Assembly: GCA_008107755.1 (NCBI GenBank)
Contig: VIRH01000141.1
Span: 1 to 64,000 of the forward strand
Source of the DNA: Rhodobacterales bacterium
Lineage (GTDB): Bacteria; Pseudomonadota; Alphaproteobacteria; Rhizobiales; Stappiaceae
Reading direction: 5' to 3'
DNA length: 64,000 nt
Shown: one piece after another, positions 55,765-64,000 of the stretch
How positions within the stretch are numbered: position 1 is the stretch's first letter
Layout of the letters: every line of letters begins with the position of its first letter
Program-made: the position numbers and the translations under genes
Notes under the pieces: generated by a model
Database searches by the model: none
Told to the model about the DNA's origin: nothing
The model's input: the letters and a program-made list of their open reading frames with translations, nothing else

Positions 55765-56496
55765 TCAGCTCTCGCTCAACGTCATCAGGATATCCGCATA
55801 CCAGGCGCAGTTGAGGCCGAGTGCCTCGTCGAGTTCCAGGTCGCGTGTGCCGACATCGAGCCGCGCGGAATGAACGCCAAGCAGCTTCCAGGGCAGATTG
55901 TCGGGCCCTGCGTCTTTGCCAGGCATTCGCAAAACCACCGGAGCACCGCTCGTTCCCCTGTGCGTCCGTCCGTCCGTCAGGAAATAGCCCAGACCCTGAA
56001 AGCGAAACCCGAAAGAGGACGCAATCACCGCCTGTCGCACCACTGGCATATGGTGAAGGGTGTCATGAAATCCGAGCGGAAATCCGACGATCAGCAACGG
56101 CGAACCGATCTCGATATGGTCCTGAGGGTCGCAGAGATGCTCCTCGTTGAACGCATGAAAGATCGCGTTTTCCGGCAAGGCGTCGCATTCGATCTCGATC
56201 ATCGCAACATCGATTTCGCCTGCGTCGTCAGTGCCCTGCCGCCAGAGGCTGGTACCGTCCCGAAACAGGGGGACGGAAAACGCGAAGGATTCCGCAAGGT
56301 TCTCCGCATCTGAATGGAGTTCCAGCTCGATCCGGTCAGGGTGATGGTCACTTGGCGTATCGACCATGACATGACGGCTCGTTGCCAGAAAGAGACGGTC
56401 GCCGCGCTCGAAGAAGAAGCCGCTCGCATTCGTCAGGTGCTTGTCACCGATGAACGTCGAAACGCGCGGAGCGGTCAGGAGAAGCGGATCGATCAT
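55765..56496 (-). CDS. Trypsin-like serine peptidase
   Basis: This 243-residue protein has a chymotrypsin-like fold with the triad H42 (TSRHVMVD), D96 (EIDVAMIE) and S183 (RGTSGAPV). There is no signal peptide, so it acts in the cytoplasm or leaves by another route. ATG 56496 has GGAGGG upstream. It lies tail to tail with the lipoprotein gene and is followed upstream by a cysteine-peptidase-like gene on the same strand. Confidence 0.85.
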   Translation of the reverse strand: MIDPLLLTAPRVSTFIGDKHLTNASGFFFERGDRLFLATSRHVMVDTPSDHHPDRIELELHSDAENLAESFAFSVPLFRDGTSLWRQGTDDAGEIDVAMIEIECDALPENAIFHAFNEEHLCDPQDHIEIGSPLLIVGFPLGFHDTLHHMPVVRQAVIASSFGFRFQGLGYFLTDGRTHRGTSGAPVVLRMPGKDAGPDNLPWKLLGVHSARLDVGTRDLELDEALGLNCAWYADILMTLSES

Positions 56497-56697
56497 GATG
56501 CCGCCCTCCGGGAAAAGTGCCGGCGAACGATGCCGCGGGCCGAAGAAACCATATTCACTTTACGTCAAACCTCCTGAAGGAAAACCTGCTGTCGCGGGCA
56601 CCCCTCTCGCGGCCCGGTAGCAGGGAAACAGAGCGAAGAGCTAATTGTTCCGGTCGATCTAGTGAAAATCCACGAGGAGTCGCTCTTTTCGCTCGTG

Positions 56698-57528
56698 TCA
56701 CTTTCTTTCGGGAGCAAGGCAATGATTGAACCAGTAGTAGCCGACAAGCTGCCACTGCAGCGTCTTGTTCTTGTGAAGCTTAAGCGTGAATTTCTGGGTG
56801 CCGAGTCCGTGATACGTTCCCGAAGAATGGGTTACGGTCACCTGCGCCGAGGTCGCATCCTCACCCGGCATGCCCGAGATTGAATTGATCATCGCAACAT
56901 GACGCGTCCCGCCGCCGCCTTCCCGGCTCAGGATGTCGCCAGGCCTGACTTCAGCAAGATTGGCTCGCTTTTTCAGCTTCCCGTCGAGGTAGTTGATGTG
57001 ATCGCCGCCATTAATGCCGAGCGACGGATACTGGGTTTCCAGAAAGGCTCCGGTAAAGCCGTTGCAGTCCAGGCCGAGGTAGTAATGGGAATAGTCTTTC
57101 AGTTCCATCACGCTGTTCCAGTAGACACGGCTGAGACGGATGTCGGCGGTCTTCAGATAGAAATCGACCACCTGAAGGATCCTGCGCATCCGGTCCGGTG
57201 TGCCCTTGCCGTAAAAACCGAGCTGAAGTTCCTTCCAGGTGATTTCGACATGCAGCCAGGGCTTGAAATAGTCCGGACCGACCAGACCGAATGCAAGAAG
57301 CCCCGACTTGTCGTCCCATGTGTGCCTGTCAGCGCCATTCCTGCCGTCCTTGTAGCGGTCCCGCTTGGTCAGGAACCAGCGCAGGTCCGCAAGGGCGGCG
57401 CCGTTGAATTTCTTGTGTCGCGGTTCGCCCGACAGATAGGTGGAGACGGGAATGAACTCCGTGCCGTTCAGCGTGTGCACCGTGATCGGCTTGTATTTGC
57501 TTTCAAATAGCGACGGCTGCATGGCCAT
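56698..57528 (-). CDS. Papain-fold (NlpC/P60- or CHAP-like) putative hydrolase
   Basis: This 276-residue protein has the likely active-site Cys at C155 (GLDCNGFTGAF) and His at H210 (GTRHVAMINS), the arrangement of NlpC/P60 and CHAP amidases. A PGDIL segment before the His is also typical. The N-terminal 150 residues are an added domain with many aromatic residues and DYSHYYL. No signal peptide is visible. Substrates might be peptidoglycan or a peptide; the family itself is not recognised. Confidence 0.72.
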   Translation of the reverse strand: MAMQPSLFESKYKPITVHTLNGTEFIPVSTYLSGEPRHKKFNGAALADLRWFLTKRDRYKDGRNGADRHTWDDKSGLLAFGLVGPDYFKPWLHVEITWKELQLGFYGKGTPDRMRRILQVVDFYLKTADIRLSRVYWNSVMELKDYSHYYLGLDCNGFTGAFLETQYPSLGINGGDHINYLDGKLKKRANLAEVRPGDILSREGGGGTRHVAMINSISGMPGEDATSAQVTVTHSSGTYHGLGTQKFTLKLHKNKTLQWQLVGYYWFNHCLAPERK

Positions 57529-57768
57529 GATGAAACACCTTTGCGAAAAATGAGCCCGATAACGCCCGGAAAAACGATAGCTCAGGCCCCGGCGGCAAAA
57601 ATAGCCGCCACGTCACATTCCGGCATTATTCGGATCTTCCGAGAGAGAAGTTCGCCTGTGGATCGCGGCCGAGACGTCCTGTCGCGTCCTTCGTTTCGCG
57701 GCATTTCCCGCTTACCTTCCCACCACCAGAACTTGTATGGTACGTTCAGTTTTTCGGACATTTCAGAC

Positions 57769-58380
57769 ATGCCAACAATTTATCAGCTCAAATCCCGCTT
57801 TCAGGATCTCCTGCGCCCGCTTTGCCGCAGCCTCGCCTCTTCCGGCATCACAGCCAATCAGGTCACGGTCGCCGCGCTTGTCCTGTCCTTTGCCGAAGGC
57901 CTCGCCCTGTGGCTGTTTCCGGCGGCGTTCCTGCCGCTGATCCTGCTGCCCGTCGTTCTCTTCGTCCGCATGGGACTGAATGCCATCGACGGCATGCTGG
58001 CCCGGGAGCACGACCAGAAGTCGGATCTCGGTGCGATCCTGAACGAACTCGGCGACGTCCTGGCCGACGCGGCGCTCTATCTGCCTTTCGCGGCCCTGCC
58101 CTTCATCGCGTCGGAGCTGGTCGTCGGCATTGTCGTCCTGGGCATCATTGCCGAAATGACGGGCGTGATCGGTGTCCAGATCGGAGCAAGCCGCCGCTAT
58201 GACGGCCCGTTCGGCAAAAGCGACCGGGCGGCCCTGTTCGGCCTGTCCGGGTTCCTGATCGCCCTTGGGCTGACCGCGCCTCTGCTCTACCAGATCCTGT
58301 TCGGTGCGGGCCTCGTGCTGTGCGCCCTGACCATCGTCAATCGCGCGCGCGGCGCTTTGAAGGAGAAGACGTCCGCATGA
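57769..58380 (+). CDS. CDP-alcohol phosphatidyltransferase
   Basis: This 203-residue membrane enzyme has the family motif DG..AR........G...E...D...D (DGMLAREHDQKSDLGAIL, then NELGDVLAD), which binds metal and the CDP group. Six helices are predicted. It transfers a phosphatidyl group from CDP-diacylglycerol to an alcohol; which alcohol cannot be told. The next gene encodes CDP-diacylglycerol synthase and overlaps it by four bases, so the pair makes and uses the same lipid. A longer in-frame start upstream is unlikely. Confidence 0.92.
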   Translation: MPTIYQLKSRFQDLLRPLCRSLASSGITANQVTVAALVLSFAEGLALWLFPAAFLPLILLPVVLFVRMGLNAIDGMLAREHDQKSDLGAILNELGDVLADAALYLPFAALPFIASELVVGIVVLGIIAEMTGVIGVQIGASRRYDGPFGKSDRAALFGLSGFLIALGLTAPLLYQILFGAGLVLCALTIVNRARGALKEKTSA

Positions 58381-59303
58381 ACCTGCTTCCGATCCAATGG
58401 GCCCTTGTCGGCATCTGGGCAATTCTCGCCGTTGCGAGCGTCATCGTCTTCGTCATTGCCCGACGGTCGGACGGCAAGATGACCGAACTGGTCCAGCGCA
58501 CACAGAGCTGGTGGGTGATGGTAGCGATTTTCACGGTCGCCTTTCTCGTCAGCAACACGATCTCGATCATCGTCTTTGGCTTGATCAGCTTCCTGGCGCT
58601 CAAGGAGTATTTCTCCATGATTCCCACCCGCCGGGCCGACCGTCGGGTGCTGTTCTGGGCCTATCTGTCGATCCCGGTGCAGTATTTCTGGGTCTATGAC
58701 AGCTACTACGGCATGTTCGCGGTCTTCATTCCCGTATACATGTTCCTGTTTCTGCCGTTCGCCAGCCTCATGACGCAAAAGACGGAAGGGTTCCTGAAAG
58801 CCGTCGGCACCCTCAACTGGGGTCTGATGCTCTGTGTCTTTTCCATCAGCCATGCCGCCTTTCTCCTGATCCTGCCGGCAACCCCGAACAGCAGCGCCGG
58901 CGGCGCCGGGCTTCTGCTCTTCCTGATCTTCCTGACCCAGTTCAACGACGTTGCCCAATACACCTGGGGCAAGCTCCTCGGCCGGCACAAGATCATTCCC
59001 GGCGTCAGCCCGAACAAGACCTGGGAGGGATTTGTCGGCGGCGTGGCAACCACATTCGTTCTGGCGCTCGTGACGGCCCCGCTGGTCACGCCCTTCGAGA
59101 TGATCCATGCCGCTGCGGCCGGAATTCTCATTCCCGTGGCCGGCTTCGTTGGCGACGTTACCGTCTCCGCCCTGAAGCGCGACCTCGGCGTCAAGGACAC
59201 GGGCAGTCTGATCCCCGGCCATGGCGGCATCCTCGACCGCATCGACAGCCTGACCTATACGGCCCCGCTGTTCTTCCACTTCACCCGCTACTTCTATTAC
59301 TAG
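58377..59303 (+). CDS. Phosphatidate cytidylyltransferase (CdsA family)
   Basis: This 308-residue multi-pass inner-membrane enzyme makes CDP-diacylglycerol from phosphatidate and CTP. The C-terminal signature S.LKRD...KD.G...PGHGG..DR.D (SALKRDLGVKDTGSLIPGHG, then LDRIDS) is complete and PNKTWEGFVGG precedes it. It is probably a second copy beside a housekeeping cdsA elsewhere, because of its special neighbours (similar to ynbA-ynbB in E. coli). Confidence 0.93.
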   Translation: MNLLPIQWALVGIWAILAVASVIVFVIARRSDGKMTELVQRTQSWWVMVAIFTVAFLVSNTISIIVFGLISFLALKEYFSMIPTRRADRRVLFWAYLSIPVQYFWVYDSYYGMFAVFIPVYMFLFLPFASLMTQKTEGFLKAVGTLNWGLMLCVFSISHAAFLLILPATPNSSAGGAGLLLFLIFLTQFNDVAQYTWGKLLGRHKIIPGVSPNKTWEGFVGGVATTFVLALVTAPLVTPFEMIHAAAAGILIPVAGFVGDVTVSALKRDLGVKDTGSLIPGHGGILDRIDSLTYTAPLFFHFTRYFYY

Positions 59304-59566
59304 GCGGTTCCCCATGACGATCATTCGGTCTTTCGGGTCTCTCCCGCCCAACGTTCCGCCCGCCGCATTCCGACAGGCGAAGACCCGCACCCGGACAACG
59401 TGTCACCGGGGCCGGTTCACGAACCTGGAAGGTGTCGTGACACCCGGACTACCGGGGCAACGTCACGCCGCGTGGGGCAGAGGCAGCACGAAAGGGCAGA
59501 CCGCTCTCCACCGCCAACTCCGCATCCCCTGTCACTGCCTGGCACTGACGAGAGCCGCCTGATCCC

Positions 59567-60196
59567 ATGCTCCAGAAAGCCTTCTACATTTTCGTCAAGA
59601 TCAGCGTTCTCTTTCTGCTGGGCCTCAATGTCCGGAGAAAGGAACTTCTGCCCTCTAAAGGACCGGCGATCATCGTTGCCAATCACAACAGCCATCTGGA
59701 CACGATGGTGCTGATGGCGCTGATGCCGTTTTCCCGGCTGAAGGACATCAAGCCCGTTGCGGCGGCCGACTACTTCTTCTCTTCCCCGCTCAAGGCATGG
59801 CTGTCCGAACATGTGCTCGGCATTCTGCCGCTGGAACGGAAGGGGGCCGAGGCCGGCAGGGACCCGCTCGAAGGCTGTTACAACGCTCTGGACGAAGGCA
59901 AGGTGCTGATCCTGTTTCCCGAAGGCTCCCGTGGAGAACCGGAGAAGATGACCCGCCTGAAGAAAGGCGTCTCCTACCTTGCCGCCAGGTGCCCACAGGC
60001 GCCCGTGGTGCCGGTCTTCACGCACGGCCTTGGTAAGGCGCTGCCAAAGGGGTCGTTTCTGCTGGTCCCCTTCTTCTGCGACATTTTCGTCGGAGAACCA
60101 GTGACATGGCAGGAAGACCGGATTCAGTTCATGAAGCTGTTGCAGGAGCGGTTCGAGGCGCTGTCGTCCGAAAAATCATTTGCACCGTGGGAGTAA
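59567..60196 (+). CDS. 1-acylglycerol-3-phosphate acyltransferase (PlsC-like)
   Basis: This 209-residue acyltransferase has the catalytic H40-x4-D45 box (NHNSHLDT) and the FPEGSRG phosphate-binding motif. A hydrophobic N-terminal helix anchors it to the inner membrane. It would supply phosphatidate for the CdsA-like enzyme encoded just upstream, completing a three-step lipid branch. A 263-bp gap before it contains no convincing gene. Confidence 0.92.
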   Translation: MLQKAFYIFVKISVLFLLGLNVRRKELLPSKGPAIIVANHNSHLDTMVLMALMPFSRLKDIKPVAAADYFFSSPLKAWLSEHVLGILPLERKGAEAGRDPLEGCYNALDEGKVLILFPEGSRGEPEKMTRLKKGVSYLAARCPQAPVVPVFTHGLGKALPKGSFLLVPFFCDIFVGEPVTWQEDRIQFMKLLQERFEALSSEKSFAPWE

Positions 60197-60207
60197 TGTC
60201 CGCGACG

Positions 60208-60403
60208 TGGTCCAACAAAAGGCTGGTCGAACAGCTCGTCGAAAAGGTGACCCTACAGGATGAACCAAAACAGCCCACGGTCACATTGATAAAAACCGCT
60301 TATCGACCCTACGAAATTACAAAATCAAGTTTAGTAATTCTCACCTTCACCAGAAGTATTGACTCCCTAAAAAACTGACAGTACCCCTTCCTTGGTCCAA
60401 CAA
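60208..60403. promoter_or_regulatory. Repeated TGGTCCAACAA operators and promoter of the sugar importer operon
   Basis: TGGTCCAACAA occurs twice (60208-60218 and 60393-60403) and matches the consensus TNGTNNNACNA of FadR-type GntR operators. TGGTCGAACAG at 60224-60234 is a near match 16 bases after the first. A TTGACT at 60359-60364 with TACCCC 17 bases later could be the promoter, with the last operator just after it. The GntR gene beside it probably represses itself and the importer. Confidence 0.68.
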
Positions 60404-61171
60404 ATGACGCAAGGGGAGATGCGCACTGTGGCGGGCACGGAAAGCAGGCGGACGTCTCGGGGAGGCGCTGCGGGAGGACGCGGCAGACATGAATCGGCGG
60501 TCGACGCCGTCGTTCACCAGATCCGCGAGCTGATCTCGGGCACCGGTCTCAAGGTCGGCGACAGTCTGCCCACCGAGCGTGATCTGTGCAGCCAGTTCAG
60601 CGCAAGCCGCAATACGGTTCGCGAAGCCATGCGCATTCTCAAGGCTTATGGACTGGTGGACGTACGGCCCAAGATCGGCGCAACGATCACCGACAACCGG
60701 ATGAGCCGCGCCTTCGAGCTGTTTTCCTTCAACACGATGGAAATTTCCCTGAAAACCTTCACGGACGTGCAGGCCTTCCGGAGCCTGATCGAGGTTGGGT
60801 CCGCGGACGACTTCATCGACCGATTGCGCCCTGAGGATCTGGACGATCTGCGCGCGATCAACGCCAGACTTGCCGAAAACAATGATCTGAGCGAGGCCTC
60901 CGAGATCGATTACGACTTCCACGAACGCCTTGTCGGGATACTCGACAATGATGCGATCCGGGACGTCTACGCGGTCATGAAACCGGTCATCCTGCGCATC
61001 ATGCAGAACGGCAAGACCCGCCGGACCTTCATGACCGAAACCTTCAGCGAACACGACGGGGTCATCGAGGCACTGGCAGCGCGTGACCGGCTGGCATTTC
61101 AGTACCGGCTTCGCTCGCACCTGATGTTCGGGTTCCGCCATTTCACCGATGAGCTGGACAAGACCGGCTGA
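60404..61171 (+). CDS. GntR-family regulator, FadR/FCD subfamily
   Basis: This protein of about 255 residues has a winged-helix N terminus (DSLPTERDLCSQFSASRNTV, then REAMRILKAYGLVDV) and an all-helical FCD effector domain with metal-binding His/Asp positions (DYDFHERLVG and SEHDGVIEAL). Such proteins sense sugar acids or related carboxylates. ATG 60404 is a tentative start; ATG 60419 and GTG 60428 are also possible. It precedes the sugar ABC genes it likely controls. Confidence 0.88.
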   Translation: MTQGEMRTVAGTESRRTSRGGAAGGRGRHESAVDAVVHQIRELISGTGLKVGDSLPTERDLCSQFSASRNTVREAMRILKAYGLVDVRPKIGATITDNRMSRAFELFSFNTMEISLKTFTDVQAFRSLIEVGSADDFIDRLRPEDLDDLRAINARLAENNDLSEASEIDYDFHERLVGILDNDAIRDVYAVMKPVILRIMQNGKTRRTFMTETFSEHDGVIEALAARDRLAFQYRLRSHLMFGFRHFTDELDKTG

Positions 61172-61257
61172 CGGAAAATGGCCGACATCCCGACAATGGC
61201 AGGGCGCGCCGGCCTGCCTCATGGAGCGGTCTACCGGCGCGAAACGGGAGGAATAAA

Positions 61258-62394
61258 ATGAAAACTCTTTTGAAGCTCACGACCGCCCTTTCGGCCGTCG
61301 TCCTGTCCGCAAACCTGGCATTCGCGGGCCCCAAGGAAGTGTCGGGTCCCGGCGCCGATCCGGAGTGTTTCGCACCGTGGTCGAGCGAAGTGAAGTATTT
61401 CCAGTGGGATGAAAAGCCCGGCCCCTACAGGGTCGCCGTGGTCAACGGCTTTGTCGGCAACACCTGGCGCATCCAGATGATCAAGACGGCCAAGGCCTTT
61501 GCCGAAGACCCGACGATGAAGGAGAAGATCTCCGAGTTCAAGGTGGTCTCCACCGGCACGGATGCTCCGGCCCAGCTCGGCGCCATCGAGGATTTCATCA
61601 ACCAGGGCTATGACGCCATCGTGACCATCGCCGTCTCGCCTGACGGTTTCGATCGTGTGATCCGCCTTGCGGATCGCAACGATGTCGTACTGGTTCCCTT
61701 CGACAATGTGCTCGACACGGACAAGGTCATGCAGGTTAACGAGGACCAGCTCAAGATGGGCCGGATGTGGGCGCAATTCGCCGTCAATGAACTGAAGAAG
61801 AAGGGCGTCACCTCCGGCAAGATCCTCGAAGTCCGCGGCCTGCCGGGCAACTCGGTCGACAGGGATCGCTCCATCGGCATCAACGAGGTGCTGAAGGCCT
61901 CGGATGGTGACTGGGATGTGGTCCAGGTCGTCGGCAACTGGGATGACGGAACGACTCAGAAAGTCGTCGCCGATGCCATCGCGGTTCATGGCGAATTCGT
62001 CGCGGTGGTCGGCCAGGGCGGCTCCAACGGCGTCATTCAGGCGCTGAAGGATGCGGACCATCCCTGGGTTCCGGTCGCAGGCGAATCTGAAAACGGCTTC
62101 CGAAAGGCGATCGCGGAATATTCGGACGATGGACTGAAGGGCATCTCCATCGGCCAGTCCCCGGGTCTCGTCGCGATTGCCATGAAGGCGGCCGTCTCCG
62201 CGCTGGAAGGCAAACCGATGCCGCAGCTGATCTCTGTTCCCCTTCCGGTCGCGACCTATGACGAGCTGGAAGACGGCAAGAACTACTGGTCCGACCTGCC
62301 GGACAATTTCTTCACCGTCAACGAGTTTCCGCCCTGCGGCGTGAACATCTCCGGTCCGGCCATAATGTCGCAGACCGAAGAAGACGTGAAGTGA
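61258..62394 (+). CDS. Sugar ABC transporter, periplasmic binding protein (RbsB-type)
   Basis: This 378-residue binding protein has a Sec signal (LKLTTALSAVVLSANLAFA) and a type I two-lobe fold: VAVVNGFVGNTWRIQMIKTA, GYDAIVTIAVSPDGFDRVI, KILEVRGLPGNSVDRDRSIG, and FVAVVGQGGSNGVIQAL. The substrate is unknown, probably a sugar, polyol or sugar acid given the GntR regulator. GGAGGAAT stands just before the ATG. A hairpin follows and likely keeps this gene's mRNA at a higher level than the ATPase mRNA. Confidence 0.93.
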   Translation: MKTLLKLTTALSAVVLSANLAFAGPKEVSGPGADPECFAPWSSEVKYFQWDEKPGPYRVAVVNGFVGNTWRIQMIKTAKAFAEDPTMKEKISEFKVVSTGTDAPAQLGAIEDFINQGYDAIVTIAVSPDGFDRVIRLADRNDVVLVPFDNVLDTDKVMQVNEDQLKMGRMWAQFAVNELKKKGVTSGKILEVRGLPGNSVDRDRSIGINEVLKASDGDWDVVQVVGNWDDGTTQKVVADAIAVHGEFVAVVGQGGSNGVIQALKDADHPWVPVAGESENGFRKAIAEYSDDGLKGISIGQSPGLVAIAMKAAVSALEGKPMPQLISVPLPVATYDELEDGKNYWSDLPDNFFTVNEFPPCGVNISGPAIMSQTEEDVK

Positions 62395-62411
62395 TCTCGT
62401 AGCACGACGCG

Positions 62412-62441
62412 GCGCGGTCCCGACCTTGTGCGGGGCCGCGC
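62412..62441 (+). terminator. Intercistronic hairpin after the binding protein gene
   Basis: The 11-bp stem GCGCGGTCCCG/CGGGGCCGCGC (one G-U pair) with an 8-base loop is followed by CTTTGC only. It is better read as an mRNA-stabilising or partial attenuator element than as a full terminator. Confidence 0.6.
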
Positions 62442-62484
62442 TTTGCTGCCCCCACTTCTTTTCTCAGCTGACAGGCAGGCATGA

Positions 62485-64000
62485 ATGCAGGCAACGAGCG
62501 ACACCCCGATCGTCGAATACCAGGGTATATCCAGATATTTTGCCGGCATCCGTGCCCTTGAGGGCGTCCATTTCGCCTGCCGGCCCGGCTCGATCCACGG
62601 CATCCTCGGAGAGAACGGCGCCGGCAAGTCGACGCTGATCAAGATCATGTCGGGCGTGCTTCAGCCTGACGCCGGGACGATGCGTCTGGCAGGCAGGACG
62701 GTGAATTTCGCGACACCAAAGGCAGCGAACGCCGCCGGTATCGTCTGCATGTTCCAGGAACTGTCTCTGGTGCCGGACCTCTCGGTCGCCGACAACATTT
62801 CGATTTCCGATCCGCCGCGCCGCTTTGGCCTGATCGACAGGCGAGCACAGGTCCGCCGCGCCGAAGAGCTTCTGGCCGCTGTGCGCTGCGAGGAAATTGA
62901 CCCACGTGCACTTGTCCGCGAATTGTCCCTGTCCCGCCGCCAGATGGTGGAAATCGCCAAGGCCCTCGGCAGGAAACCGAAGGTGCTCATTCTGGACGAA
63001 GCCACATCCGCCCTTACCTCCCGCGATGTCGAGACCGTCTACGGCCTGCTGAAAGATCTGAAGGCGAAGGGCGTTGCCAGCCTCTTCATCTCGCACCGCA
63101 TGCACGAGGTCGACGCGCTCTGCGACACCCTCTCCGTCTTCCGCAACGGTCGTCATATCGAGACCTTCGCGAAGGGCGACAAGAGCGAGCGGGAGATCGT
63201 ACGCCTGATGATCGGCCGGGATGTCGAAGCACAGTTCCCCCCGAAACCCTCCAGAAAACCTGACGCCAAGACCGCCGAGCCACTTCTGGGCGTGCGCTCG
63301 CTGAGCTGGGGCAAGCGATTGAACGGCGTCGACCTTGATGTCGGCCGCGGCGAGATCGTCGGGCTCGGCGGGCTGGACGGTCAGGGCCAGAAGGAATTGC
63401 TGCTCGCGCTGTTCGGCGTTCTGCGGGACGTTGACGGCGACGTGACTGTCGGCGGCAGGAGCGGTATCCCCTCCTCGCCGGCAGCTGCAAGCTCCGCTGC
63501 AACGCGCATGGCCCTGGTGCCGGAGGATCGAAAGACCGAAGGACTGATGCTCGGCATGTCAATCGCCGACAACCTGCTTGCGGCGAGTTACGGACGCATC
63601 TCGAAAGGGCCGTTTCTGGATATGGCCGCAGCCCGGCGCGAGATCTCGGACGGTCTCGCCAAACTTCAGATCAAGATTGGAGACGCTGCCGATCCCGTCA
63701 TGACGCTGTCCGGCGGCAACCAGCAGAAGGTGGTTATCGCCAAATGGCTGATGATCGATCCGGACATCATCCTTCTCAACGACCCGACCCGTGGTATCGA
63801 CGTCGGCACAAAGCAGGAGATCTACCGCCTGATGCGCGACCTTGCCAATGAGGGCAAGGCGATCCTTTTCTATTCCTCCGACTATGCGGAACTGATCGGC
63901 TGCTGCGACCGCGTCTCCGTGCTTTACGGCGGCAGGGTCGTCAGCGAACAAGAGGGCAGCGAGATAACCGAGGAAAGCCTTGTCGCAGCATCCCTCAACA
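62485..64000 (+). CDS. Sugar ABC transporter ATPase (RbsA-type), runs off the window end
   Basis: This protein of at least 505 residues has two ATPase domains, as in ribose-type importers. Domain 1 has Walker A GENGAGKST (about 43-51), a SLSRRQMVEIAKAL signature and Walker B VLILDEATSAL. Domain 2 has a degenerate Walker A (GGLDGQGQKE) and signature LSGGNQQKV (about 408-416), the usual asymmetry. The ATG at 62485 has AGGCAGG upstream. No stop is reached, but the length suggests only a few residues are missing. A permease gene should follow. Confidence 0.95.
   Translation, partial: MQATSDTPIVEYQGISRYFAGIRALEGVHFACRPGSIHGILGENGAGKSTLIKIMSGVLQPDAGTMRLAGRTVNFATPKAANAAGIVCMFQELSLVPDLSVADNISISDPPRRFGLIDRRAQVRRAEELLAAVRCEEIDPRALVRELSLSRRQMVEIAKALGRKPKVLILDEATSALTSRDVETVYGLLKDLKAKGVASLFISHRMHEVDALCDTLSVFRNGRHIETFAKGDKSEREIVRLMIGRDVEAQFPPKPSRKPDAKTAEPLLGVRSLSWGKRLNGVDLDVGRGEIVGLGGLDGQGQKELLLALFGVLRDVDGDVTVGGRSGIPSSPAAASSAATRMALVPEDRKTEGLMLGMSIADNLLAASYGRISKGPFLDMAAARREISDGLAKLQIKIGDAADPVMTLSGGNQQKVVIAKWLMIDPDIILLNDPTRGIDVGTKQEIYRLMRDLANEGKAILFYSSDYAELIGCCDRVSVLYGGRVVSEQEGSEITEESLVAASLN

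Noticed and set aside
59314..59562. 82-codon open frame between the CdsA-like and PlsC-like genes
   Set aside because: Arg/Thr/Pro-rich composition without any domain-like pattern and no ribosome site; typical of chance frames in GC-rich DNA.
60197..60378. Open frame after plsC on the plus strand
   Set aside because: It overlaps plsC, crosses the operator and promoter region, and looks like random sequence.

Overview
The window is 64 kb of a high-GC alphaproteobacterial chromosome. The best guess is a marine Hyphomicrobiales (Stappiaceae, Roseibium/Labrenzia-like); this rests on protein style and gene content, not on a database search. Chromosomal markers are rpsD, murI, trmJ, alaS, recA and a eukaryote-type NADP isocitrate dehydrogenase. 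No rRNA, tRNA, CRISPR array, integrase or insertion sequence was found.

Left part (0-17 kb). A complete quinohemoprotein amine dehydrogenase (QHNDH) locus runs from a divergent AraC-type regulator (qhpR) into qhpG-A-D-C-B-F-E. These genes encode the enzyme subunits, the radical-SAM crosslinker, the flavin monooxygenase, the peptide exporter and the leader peptidase, so the bacterium can probably oxidise primary amines in the periplasm. Next comes a minus-strand accessory locus (9.7-12.9 kb) of four unrecognised genes. One of them is a small exported protein that looks like the RNase module of polymorphic toxins. The locus sits beside a Crp-type regulator and two strong palindromes. A four-gene catecholate-type iron-siderophore ABC importer follows.

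Middle (17-38 kb). This stretch holds rpsD, an EAL-CBS-GGDEF signalling protein, trmJ-murI, a DUF2267 protein and a monomeric NADP isocitrate dehydrogenase. It continues with two tandem paralogues of an unknown family, an RtcB-PrfH pair (RNA ligase plus release-factor homologue, a ribosome-repair type system), a HAD phosphatase, a stand-alone cobalt S component CbiM under a cobalamin riboswitch, and a divergent MFS exporter/Rrf2 regulator pair. A clearly foreign AT-rich gene (TIGR04141/DUF6119-like) is wedged between the Rrf2 gene and the second, dimeric isocitrate dehydrogenase. fetA-fetB-GST then forms a tightly overlapping operon.

Right part (38-64 kb). Here are an aspartate/glutamate racemase, a cyclic-nucleotide-gated K+ channel, a diguanylate cyclase, alaS and recA (with a LexA-like box inside its promoter). 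They are followed by the pseudouridine catabolism pair psuK-psuG, a large MscS channel and an uncharacterised three-gene coiled-coil/membrane operon. Then come a lipoprotein, two peptidases, and a phospholipid gene group (CDP-alcohol transferase, CdsA, PlsC). The window ends in a GntR-regulated sugar ABC importer whose ATPase gene runs off the end.

The most promising uncharacterised material is: (1) the exported toxin-like locus at 9.7-12.9 kb; (2) the AT-rich single-gene island at 32.6-34.4 kb; (3) the three-gene operon at 51.1-54.8 kb; (4) the tandem paralogues at 24.8-26.5 kb. Start codons were re-chosen from ribosome-binding sites; several genes appear to use TTG or GTG.
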